Shown here in pieces: positions 55,922-64,000 of a stretch of DNA of 64,000 bases; within the stretch, counting starts at the first letter, position 1; the number at the start of each line of letters is the position of its first letter. The stretch lies in NCBI RefSeq assembly GCF_963082655.1, contig NC_081554.1, forward strand, positions 94,742,245-94,806,244. The letters are read 5' to 3'. A program made the translations under genes and the position numbers. The notes beneath the pieces are model-generated. The model did no database searches. It was not told where the DNA came from and saw only the letters and a list, made by a program, of their open reading frames with translations. Source of the stretch: Stomoxys calcitrans (Eukaryota > Arthropoda > Insecta > Diptera > Muscidae).

Positions 55922-58021
55922 TTATATTACTTGCAAGCCCATTTGTTTTGAACAAAATTTGTGCTTGTCAGTTGGTACTGGCTTTGTTAAATTATCTGCT
56001 ACCATGAATTGAGTTTGGATTCCCACGAAGTTAACTATATTTTGATCTTTTTTCTCGCGTACAAAATGATGTCGAACGTCGATATGTTTTGATCTCGCTA
56101 AATACTTATTAGTTGATGCCAAATTTATAGCGCTTTGATTATCGCAATATATCTCCGTCGGTTCATCTTGAGATTGTGGGTTGAGTTCTGCATTTAAATT
56201 TCTCAGCCATATAACTTCCTGTACCGTAGCAGATAGCGCCATATATTCAGCTTCCGTTGTAGAAAGAGCAATAGTTGGTTGATGTTTTGAAACCCAGGAT
56301 ATTGGTCCACCTTGTAATATACAAATGTACCCAGTCACTGATCTTCTTTCATCAATATCATTTGCCCAGTCTGAATCTGAATATGCGGCCAGTTTCTCAT
56401 TTTCTCCTTTAGAAAATTTGATTTTTGCGCCTTTCGTCCCTTTTAAATATCGGAATATTCGTTTGACTGCTGACCAATGTTCTTTTCCGGGACACTTGTT
56501 GAATTTGCTTAGCTTGTTGACTGCCAAGCATATATCCGGTCTTGTGCATTGCGAAGCAAACAGCAAACTACCAATCGCTTGCTGGTATGGTATTTCCGAC
56601 ATTTCCTTGACTTCAGCAAATGTTTTCGGAGACATTTCCTTGGAAAGTTTAACGTTGACATCCATCGGGGTCGATACGGGATTGCAATTTTCCATGTTAA
56701 ACTTTACTAACATTCTGTCGATATACTCTTCTTGGTCCAAATAAATGTCCCCGTCTTTGTTTTCTATACGTAGACCAAGGCATTGCTTTGCCTTTCCAAA
56801 AAACTTCATTTTGAATTGGGACATTAATTCCGATATAAGTTTCTCCCGAAATGAATTTTCATTACTAAAGAGCAAAATGTCATCGATATATATAGCCAAA
56901 AACGTCATAGATTTTCCATTTCTATGTATATAAATACACGGATCCACTTTTGAGCGTATAAGTCCAGATTTCTTCAAAGCTTCATCCAGTTTGTTATTCC
57001 AAACCAAACTTGATTGTTTCAGTCCATATATAGCTTTGTTGAGCTTCAAATGCTTTCCCTGTTCCCTAATAGAAACTCCATCTGGCTTTTCGATATATAT
57101 ATCTTCTTTTAACTCACCTTGCAAGAATGCTGTTATTGCGTCCATCTGATAAATTTCCAGACCATATTTCACTGCCATGGCTATTAAAAATCGAACTGAT
57201 GTATATCGAACCACCGGGGAATACGTTTCTTCGTAGTCGATCCCTTGTACTTGGGTGCATCCCTTGGCCACCAATCTTGCTTTGTACTTGATATGGTTAT
57301 CAGGTTCCCGTTTCTTCCTAAATATCCATTTTGTTTTAACAACATTTGTTCCAGGTGGTTTTTCGACACATGTCCAGGTGTTATTCTCTCTAAGTGACTC
57401 TAGCTCACTCTCAATCGCCTCAATCCACCTTTCTTTTTCACTGCCTTGGGTAGCCTCAGCAAAACTTTCGGGTTCTTCTGTGCTATCTAAATTTCTTGTT
57501 GCCAATGCTTTCTTTTTTCCAGCTAGACGTTCGCTTCTACGAGGAATATCAACATTATAACCTTGAGTATTGACACTATCACCTTGAAGCTCTACAATTT
57601 CATTTTTCTGGTCACAAGGTAATTGAAAGCTCTCCTCTAAGCTATTCTCCAAATCCCCCACTTCAGGTTCATTTTGTGGTGGAGACGATGAACATGATTC
57701 AAAATCGCTCTGGTTGTCAGGAGTTTCTGTATAATCTGCCCCCACTTCAACCGCATACACAGGAACATCTTTCTTGTCTTCGTCAATGATACCAGAATAA
57801 TAAAAAGAGCTTTCATGGAAAATTACATCTCGACATACAAATACTTCTCTCCGCTTTGGGCTATAAACTCGATATCCTTTCGAAGTTGTACTGTATCCCA
57901 CAAAAACGCACTTTTCGGACTTGGCATCCAACTTTTTACGTTTTTGCTTTGGGATATGTGCCATAGCTATGCAACCAAAAGTTTTTAAATAACTTACATT
58001 TGGGGTACGGCCGGTCCACAT
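55922..58021 (-). pseudogene. Copia pol, C-terminal part: integrase end, reverse transcriptase, RNase H
   Basis: The 699-codon open frame starts at the Met of MWTGRTPNVSYLKTFGCIAM, the end of a copia integrase (the natural reading frame enters from upstream). A variable linker with acidic and Gln-rich segments follows (about 80-180). The RT begins near KWIFRKKREPDNHIKYKARL (231-250), has the first Asp in YQMDAITAFLQGEL (Asp294) and YIDDILLF (378-385), then QAIGSLLFAS and RPDICLAVN. RNase H has AYSDSDWAND (Asp549/Asp551), STTEAEYMAL (Glu590/592) and IYCDNQSA (Asp627). All catalytic residues are present. It ends with MGLQVI and TAA next to the polypurine tract. It is out of frame with the upstream gag-integrase part by one base. 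Confidence 0.9.
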
Positions 58022-58209
58022 TTCTTCTGGAGTATTTGGCAGGTTTTTTGAGGTGATCTATTTATTATGTAGCTTGCACAATTAACAGCTTCGGCCCAAA
58101 AAAATTTCGGCATATTAGCATCACACATCATTGTCCGTGCTTTTTCTATCAAGTTGCGATTCATTCTCTCCGCGAGTCCATTTTGCTCCGGAGTATATGG
58201 AACTGCAGT
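58022..58209 (-). pseudogene. Copia integrase core segment between the two lesions
   Basis: After the in-frame TAA the same frame continues AVPYTPEQNGLAERMNRN and FFWAEAVNCASYIINRSP. PEQNG carries the catalytic Glu (codon 58188-58186) of the D,D,E triad. Beyond the A-run at 58044-58049 the frame shifts by one into the pol frame. No stop other than the TAA is present. Confidence 0.88.
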
Positions 58210-59835
58210 TTAATGTATTATACCACATTTCTTCAACTCGACGGCCATTTCTTTATTGATGTACTCCGTTCCATTGTCTGTACGTATTATTTTAATGGTA
58301 GCTTCCATCTGGTTTTCAACCTCAGCTTTATACTCACGGAAACAGTTTATGACTTCATTTTTACTTTTGATAAAATAGACCTTTACTCTGCGAGTGAAGT
58401 CATCAATGAACGTCACGAAGTAAAGACTGCCTCTGATGGATTTGACTTCCATTGGTCCACAAACGTCTGAGTGTATGACTTCTAAAACTTTAGATGCCCT
58501 TGACCCTTCTGTCGGAAAACTGCTGCGATGCTGCTTTCCTTCTGCACACGACGTACATGACGTCAAAGAACTTTCTGGAAACCGAACACCTTTTACCAAG
58601 CCTTTTGAAAGCAGTTTCAAATTATCAGATCCCAGATGAGCATACCGACGATGCCATAAATCAATGGAATCTTCTTTTGCAATGAAGACAGCATTCTGGG
58701 AAGGTGTATCGAGTTTATACAAACCATTCGTTTGACTTCCAGTTGCAATGATTTCCTTCGACGAATTCAAAATACGACAACCCTTTTTATCGAAAATTAC
58801 GCTGTTGTTGTGTTCGACTATATTCTTAATTGACAATAAATTCATCTCCAACGATGGAACATAAAGAACTTCGGGCACGGTAACGATTTCATTACCTCTT
58901 GGAGTCGAAACAGTCATGGATATATTACCCTTTCCAACAGCTTTCATGGTTGCATTATTTGCAGTTTTTATCTCTCCAGAGAAATCACCAATCGTCTCGA
59001 AGCATTCCCGACTTGAAGTCATGTGGTTTGTAGCACCGCTATCTATGTACCACTCGTTGTCTAAGGACTTTGTGCCTAATGCAGCGAGCATAGAACCGCC
59101 TTTGTTGGGAGTTTTATCTTTGGCTTTTGATTTGCATTCTGATGCGTAATGGCCTTTACCATCACAATTAAAACATCGCGACTTACCCTTCTTATCTTGC
59201 TTGGAGAACTTTTTCTGACATTTTGCGTTCTTTCCATCAATATTTCTGGTTTTCTTGGAGAACAAAGCACTATTTGAAGTTGATGGCTCAAATTTGACAT
59301 CTTGCAGAAGTTTCATTTTGACCCCATCGGCAGTTAACGGCTTCCCGGTACTTCCAATTGTCATTATCATGGGCTGATACTCGCTTGGCAATCCCTTCAG
59401 AAGTAAGCTTCCAATCCATTCATCGTTCACACTGAATCCTATATCATTTAATTTCTGGGCTGTTGAAATTACTTGATTGACGTAATCTTCCACCGATGAA
59501 CATTCCACCAATTGAATGGAGCACAATTTCTGCAACAGGCCAATTCGTCTATCCAATCCGCTATCTTGAAAAAGATTTTTGAGAGACTTCCAGACTTCCG
59601 CTGATGTGTTGCAATCTCGCACATGCACATATAAGCTTTTGTCAATAGCTAGGATTATCTTGCATCTTGCCTTTTTATCCTTCTCAGCATCCAAAACGGC
59701 ATTGTCTCCTGAAGGTTCAATACAATTCCAAGAGTCCTCTAATTCCAATTGCGTTTTCATGGCAAAGCTCCATGTTGACCAATTTTCGGATCCAACAAGC
59801 TTTTCCATCTGTTGTATTGTTCCAATCGAATTCAT
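58210..59835 (-). CDS. Copia gag, protease and integrase N-terminal part (541 codons, ends at nonsense codon)
   Basis: The frame opens at an ATG 75 bases downstream of the 5' LTR. Residues 1-200 are copia-type Gag (WSTWSFAMKTQLELEDSWNC; LLKGLPSEYQPMIMTI). A zinc knuckle CFNCDGKGHYASEC spans 221-234. The aspartic protease has WYIDSGATNHM (Asp265-Ser-Gly). The integrase zinc domain has His395, His400, Cys427 and Cys430. The catalytic core has Asp457 (VIHSDVCGP) and Asp520 (IRTDNGTEY). The frame stops at TAA 58212-58210, before the third catalytic residue. Gag and protease look intact, so particles could form if transcribed; integrase, RT and RNase H would need to come from another copy. Confidence 0.9.
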   Translation of the reverse strand: MNSIGTIQQMEKLVGSENWSTWSFAMKTQLELEDSWNCIEPSGDNAVLDAEKDKKARCKIILAIDKSLYVHVRDCNTSAEVWKSLKNLFQDSGLDRRIGLLQKLCSIQLVECSSVEDYVNQVISTAQKLNDIGFSVNDEWIGSLLLKGLPSEYQPMIMTIGSTGKPLTADGVKMKLLQDVKFEPSTSNSALFSKKTRNIDGKNAKCQKKFSKQDKKGKSRCFNCDGKGHYASECKSKAKDKTPNKGGSMLAALGTKSLDNEWYIDSGATNHMTSSRECFETIGDFSGEIKTANNATMKAVGKGNISMTVSTPRGNEIVTVPEVLYVPSLEMNLLSIKNIVEHNNSVIFDKKGCRILNSSKEIIATGSQTNGLYKLDTPSQNAVFIAKEDSIDLWHRRYAHLGSDNLKLLSKGLVKGVRFPESSLTSCTSCAEGKQHRSSFPTEGSRASKVLEVIHSDVCGPMEVKSIRGSLYFVTFIDDFTRRVKVYFIKSKNEVINCFREYKAEVENQMEATIKIIRTDNGTEYINKEMAVELKKCGIIH

Positions 59836-59896
59836 TGCACAAATTTCAGGACAAATTCCACGAGAAAAAAAACAATATTCAATTAACAGATTTTCT

Positions 59897-59910
59897 CTGG
59901 GCCCATAACC
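59897..59910 (-). other. Copia primer-binding site (initiator-tRNA anticodon arm)
   Basis: GGTTATGGGCCCAG directly follows the 5' LTR on the element strand. It is complementary to the anticodon stem-loop of eukaryotic initiator tRNA-Met (CTGGGCCCATAACC) and not to its 3' end. Drosophila copia is known to use such an internal tRNA fragment as primer. Confidence 0.85.
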
Positions 59911-60092
59911 TTTTAGCAGAGCAAAAATAAAATACGTCTTTTCAGTTGAACGATTTGATATAACTATGAAGAAAATATTTTATTGACATAAGTTTCAAAG
60001 ACAAGAACAAACAAAAAAAAAATAATTTACAAAATCAAAGCCTACTTGTTTTGTTCGCACAAGTACATTTTCAAATAAGTACTTTTCTAACA
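59911..60092 (-). repeat. Copia 5' LTR
   Basis: 182 bp, identical to the 3' LTR except for one extra A in the A-run. In element orientation it starts TGTTAGAAAAG and drives the element. Confidence 0.9.
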
Positions 60093-60097
60093 CCACC
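60093..60097. other. Target-site duplication, right copy
   Basis: CCACC, the partner of 55718-55722. Confidence 0.85.
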
Positions 60098-61439
60098 TTT
60101 CATTAAAATTCGGTGAAAATTGCATATCTTATGTCATATAGCAGTTATATCGAAATATGATCCAATTTGGACCAAATGCTGATAAGTACAAGTCATTGTT
60201 TAATTGTGTATAACAAAATATTGGTCTTTTTAGTTGTTATATCTAAAAATAAACCGATCTGAACTACATACGACACGGATGTCCAAAAGCATAACATAAG
60301 TCAGTGTGTCAAATTTCAGTGCAATTGGATTAAAAATGCGCCTTTTATGGGGCCAAGAATTTAAATCGAGAGATCAGTCTATATGGCAGCTATATGCAAT
60401 TCTTGATCGATCTAGACGAAATTGCAGAAATATATGGAGGGGCTTAACTTAACCCTTTGTCCCAAATTTCGGAAAAATCGGACAATAAATGCGTGTTTTA
60501 TGGCCCCAAAACCTAAAACCGAGAGATCGGTCTATATGGTAGCTATATCCAAATCTGGGCCGATCTGGGCCAAATTGACGGAGGATATTGAAGGGCATAA
60601 CACAACTCACTGTCCCAAATTTCAGAAAAATCGGATGATAAATGTGGCTTTTATTCGCCTAAGACCCTAAATTGGAGGATCGGTCTATATGGCAGCTATA
60701 TCCAAATCTGAACCGATCTGAGCCATATTGACGGAAGATGTCGAAGGGCCTAAGACAACTCTCTATCCCGAATTTCAGCAAAATCAGATAATAAATGTGG
60801 CTTTTATGGGCCCAAGACCCTAAATTGGAGGATCGGTCTGTATGGCAGCTATATCCAAATCTGAACCGATCTGAGCCATATTAACGGAGGATGTCGAAGG
60901 GCCTAACACAACTGACCGTCTCAAATTTCAGCAAAATCGGAATATAAATGTAGCTTTTATGGACCTATGACCCTAAATCGGAGGATCGGTCTATATGGGA
61001 GCTATATCCAAATCTGGACCGATCTGGGCCAAATTGACAGAGGATATCGAAGGGCATAACACAACTCACTGTCCCAAATTTCAGCAAAATCGGATAATAA
61101 ATGTGGCTTTTATTGGCCTAAGACCCTTAATCGGCGGATCGGTCTATATGGGGGCTATATGAAGATATAGTCCGATTTAGCCCATCTTCGAACTTAACCT
61201 GCTTATGGACAAAAAAAGAGTCTGTGCAAAGTTTCAGCTCAATATCTCTATTTTTGAAGACTGTAGCGTGATTTCAACAGACAGGCGGACAGACGGACGG
61301 ACATGTCTAGATCGTCTTAGATTTTTACGCTGATCAAGAATATATATACTTTATAGGGTCGGAAATGGATATTTCGATGTGTTGCAAACGGAATGACAAA
61401 ATGAATATACCCCCATCCGTCGGTGGTGGGTATAAAAAT

Positions 61440-61885
61440 ATGTGGATTTGGGTGTTGACGATGTCTTTGGAAATAGTTGCACTATGTTAAATGATTTCTT
61501 TCTCAACTGAGAGTACTTCGAGATCCTTTAAAATATCCTTGTTTCTTGTAAACCACGGCGCATCAGTTATTAACCTTAAGTTCTTAGATTGAAACCTTTC
61601 TAATATTTCATGTGTTGGAATTTCTTGCAGTACCCCAAAGTTGGAGTCCATAGGTTCATTCAAGATTAAGAATAGCTTTATAAAGTCGTAGCTTGGTCCA
61701 AGAAGCCAATATAATTTGCGAGTTTTTATTGTCAATTGCTCTTGTTTGGCTTTAATGTGTGCCTTCCCGGTTAGTCTTCTATCGAAAGTCAATCCAGGAT
61801 ACTTTACAGTGGCTGTTGGTGGTACTACAGTCCCATGAATGTTTACCGGGAGAAATCTTTACGCATTGTTGTAAATGTTTGCTGA
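61440..61885 (-). pseudogene. Non-LTR retrotransposon RT thumb (relic)
   Basis: The minus strand reads TFTTMRKDF, then VNIHGTVVPPTATVKYPGLT and FDRRLTGKAHIKAKQEQLTI (the KYLGLTFDRRLTW thumb motif of Jockey-like RTs), then LYWLLGPSYDFIKLFLILNE and LRLITDAPWFTRNKDI. It continues the RT at 63437-64000; the intervening 1.55 kb is later insertion. The C terminus is lost at a subfamily A element. Confidence 0.75.
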
Positions 61886-62537
61886 GTTTTATTTTAGTAC
61901 TGGATGGATAAGCCGCGAAGTGTAAAAAAAAACGCAAACAATTTTCCAGGGCAATACTGTTTGTTTGTCATGACGTGGTAACGCCATTTGCCAACCTGTC
62001 AAACCAATAAGAGGCAAAAAGGAACAAATATTTGTAAAATTTACAAAACATGTGTGGCCATAGCAGTCAAATAAAATTTATTAAGATTTGTGCGCACAAT
62101 TGTATAAATAATTGGTTTTCATTTTAATTTTACATTCGCAATAGAGGATTTCTGCAGGTGACCACACTTATTTGTGAAAACAGATCATGGCAATCCTAAC
62201 GACAGATATTATACGTAAACCTGGAGCCGAAATACCATATACGTGAACGAGTAAAATCGTTCGAAATCTCTCTATTGTGATCTATGTATATTTTTATTAG
62301 ACGGGAATTTTTGAAATTTAAAAACGCGAATATTTAAATCTATCATATATAATACCTTTGACATACAAATTTATACACAAATGGTAAACCTTCCATTAAA
62401 TAAAAGTTGAAATTTAAATACTCGATCACGTATGCGATAATTCGGCCCCAGCACTGGTAATTTATCCAGAACTTCGTTGTCCTAGATAGATGTCATTTTC
62501 ATACAATTTTCATTGCACTGCACTAAATAAGTACTAA
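61886..62537. other. Unrecognised insertion within a LINE
   Basis: The sequence separates two contiguous parts of a LINE RT. It has no recognisable coding frame, termini or repeat family. It includes GGTAACGCCATTTGCC and an AT-rich half. Confidence 0.35.
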
Positions 62538-63426
62538 AACAAGTAAGAGCGTGCTAAGTACGGCCGGACCGAATCTTATATATCCTCCACAATGGTCGCA
62601 TCTGTCGAGTTCTTTGCACAGGAGCAGCTATATCAAGTTATAGTCCGATTCGGGGCTCAAGAAGCGAAATTGGGAGATCGGTTTTTATGGGAGCTGTACC
62701 AAGCTATAGATCGATTCTGACCATATTGCACACGTATGTTTAAGGCCATGGGAGGTGCCGTTGTACAAAATTTGTGCCAAATCGGATGAGAATTGCGCTC
62801 TCTAGAGGCTTAGGAAGTCAAAACCCAAGTTCGGTTTATATGGCAGCCATATCAGGTTATGGACTGATTAGGACCATACTTCGCATAGTTGTTGAAAGTA
62901 ATATCAAGACACTATGTGCAACATTTCAGTCAAATCCGACGAGAATTACGCCCTCTAGAGGCTCAAGAAGTCAAGACCCAAGATCGGTTTGTATGGCGGC
63001 TATATCAGGTTATGGACCGGTTAGAACCATACTTCGCATAGTTGTTGAAAGTGATACCAAAACACTATGTGCGAAATTTCAGTTAAATCGGGCGAGAATT
63101 GCGCCCTCTATAGGCTCAGGAAGTCAAGACCCAAGATCGGTTTGTATGGCAGCTATATCAAAACATGGACCGATTTGGCCCATTTACAATACCAAGCGAC
63201 CTACACTAATAAAAAATATTTGTGCAAAATTTCAAGCGGCTAGCTTTACTCCTTCGAAAGTTTGCGTGCTTTCGACAGACAGACGGACGGACATGGCTAG
63301 TTCGACTTAAAATGTCACGACGATCAAGAATATATATACTTTATGGGGTCTTAGACGCATATTTCGAGGTGTTACAAAAAGAATGACGAATTTAGTATAC
63401 CCCCATCCTATGGTGAAATGTATAAT
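62538..63426 (+). mobile_element. Subfamily B element, full length
   Basis: It starts AACAAGTAAGAGCGTGC, TACGGCCGGACCGAATC and TATATCCTCCACAATGG, has 153 bp units (marks at 62676, 62829, 62982, 63135), and ends with ACAGACGGACGGACATGG, GATCAAGAATATATATAC and TATGGTGAAATGTATAA. The arms are eroded. The 178-codon frame at 62774-63310 is read-through of units that are a multiple of three long. Confidence 0.83.
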
Positions 63427-63436
63427 AAAACACAGC

Positions 63437-64000
63437 TGTTGTGTGTATTGACTTTTCTGTGTTAACTTTTATGTCCCATTTAGATGGCCATTTTTCAAGA
63501 TTATTAATTTGACTTTGCACAAGACTTAATGAGTGGATAGGATATTTCCTTCATCCAAATGTTACCGTGGCGTCAACATACGTTGCCAAAGAAATATCAC
63601 TTGAATTTGGTATATCTGCCGTAAAAATAGTATAAAGTACTTGTCCAAGTACGCTGCGTTTAGGAATGCCAACCTAAATTTCAAAAAAATATGATGTTTC
63701 GTCCTTGACTTTGACTTAAGAATTGAGCTGGTAACCATTTCTTGATCTTGTAGAAAAATGCCAACATGCCATGCGCGATCAAAGGCTTGCTGAACCTTTC
63801 CGTGCCCTACCTTTTATTCTCTTGGGCATCAGTTATAACATTTGCTATCCGATGGCATTGTGTAGAAAACCAAACTGATGCTCTGGAATAATATTTTGCT
63901 CCTCCAATGCTGGCAATAATCGTCTTAAAAATATTCTTTCAAATATTTTTGAGAATACCGGCAAAAGGCTTATGGATCTAAACTATGACATAAAATTTTC
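63437..64000 (-). pseudogene. Non-LTR retrotransposon RT relic (fingers/palm)
   Basis: From the right edge the minus strand reads PVFSKIFERIFLRRLLPALE, EQNIIPEHQFGFLHNAIG, then VGIPKRSVLGQVLYTIFTAD, IPNSSDISLATYVDATVTFG and WPSKWDIKVNTEKSIHTT. These are the FGF, GVPQGSVLGP-like and YADD-region (here YVDA) segments of a Jockey-like RT. The catalytic Asp pair is damaged and several stops occur. The RT thumb continues at 61885-61440. Confidence 0.78.

Larger units (their letters stand above)
55723..60092 (-). mobile_element. Copia-type LTR retrotransposon, nearly complete
   Basis: The 4370 bp element lies in minus orientation: 5' LTR 60092-59911, primer-binding site, gag-protease-integrase-RT-RNase H, polypurine tract, 3' LTR 55903-55723. 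The domain order (integrase before RT) places it in the Copia superfamily. Both LTRs are flanked by CCACC. The LTRs differ only in the length of one A-run, so the insertion is young. The coding region has two lesions, both in the integrase part: an in-frame TAA at 58212-58210 and a one-base loss in an A-run at 58044-58049. This copy should not make its own full polyprotein. Confidence 0.92.
55648..61438 (+). mobile_element. Subfamily A element carrying a nested copia insertion
   Basis: The left end (AACAAGTAAAATGGCG, GTTCGGCCGGGCCCAAC, ATACCCACCACCTCGGG) runs to 55722. The element resumes at 60093 after the copia element, with several 153 bp-type units and a right end GACAGACGGACGGACATG, TTCGATGTGTTGC and GGTGGTGGGTATAAAAA at 61438. 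Without the copia DNA the sequence reads through smoothly (GTAAACCACC then TTTCATTAAAATTCGG), as in the copy at 25099. Confidence 0.85.

Noticed and set aside
62774..63310. 178-codon frame with repeated GSRSQDPRSVYMAAIS segments
   Set aside because: Same reason; the same peptide appears in frames at 32601-33077, 46213-46398 and 48334-48522, all in subfamily B units.

Overview
The window looks like nuclear DNA of a higher fly, most likely a muscid or other calyptrate fly (Stomoxys, Haematobia or Musca type). The reasons are AT-rich sequence, introns and splice sites instead of operons, very dense transposon debris, mariner ends starting TTGGGTTGCCCAAAAAG, a copia element primed by the initiator-tRNA anticodon arm, and an exon coding for a Ly6/DUF753-like cysteine-rich protein. 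No genus can be fixed by eye. Almost all predicted ORFs over 60 codons are shadows of repeats or relics of mobile-element genes.

Host genes: two fragments have real exon structure. At the left edge (1-561, minus strand) is one exon of an acidic Glu/Ala/Pro-rich protein. On the plus strand a secreted cysteine-rich protein begins with a signal-peptide exon (48931-48994), then a 3.6 kb intron filled with repeats, then a phase 1-1 cysteine-rich exon (52573-52704). Its remaining exons lie outside or were not found.

Mobile elements. The best preserved is a copia-type LTR retrotransposon (55723-60092, minus strand) with near-identical 181/182 bp LTRs, a CCACC target duplication, primer-binding site and polypurine tract; its integrase region carries one nonsense codon and one frameshift. 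It sits inside an older repeat. Non-LTR retrotransposon relics of several families are at 1757-3085, 7085-7515, 13337-14602, 23045-27630, 27682-29375, 30700-33775, 33884-37585, 45330-46028, 51920-52330, 54170-54885 and 61440-64000; many are split by later insertions. DNA elements include a hAT-like miniature element with an 8 bp duplication (815-1497), two mariner miniature elements (7834-8068, 39255-39479), a mariner transposase relic (12705-13019) and an unidentified AT-rich 2.2 kb insertion (35148-37381). Two tRNA-like SINE families are present.

Dominant repeats. A superfamily of non-autonomous elements (called A, B, C, D and E here) recurs through the window. One end reads AACAAGTAA, then a GTTCGGCCGGGCCGAAC palindrome, then a subterminal arm; the other end carries the complementary arm. 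Subfamilies A and B have interiors built of 153 bp tandem units. The two arms co-vary between subfamilies. The architecture resembles Helentron-associated (DINE-1/HINE-like) elements. The longest array (46029-48640) shows higher-order organisation. An unrelated array family (F) occurs at 37790-39790 and again inside the Ly6-like intron at 50008-51735.

I found no CRISPR array, no bacterial gene, no intact rRNA or tRNA gene and no coherent multi-gene system. The points of interest are nested transposition, terminal-arm covariation, and a repeat-loaded host gene.
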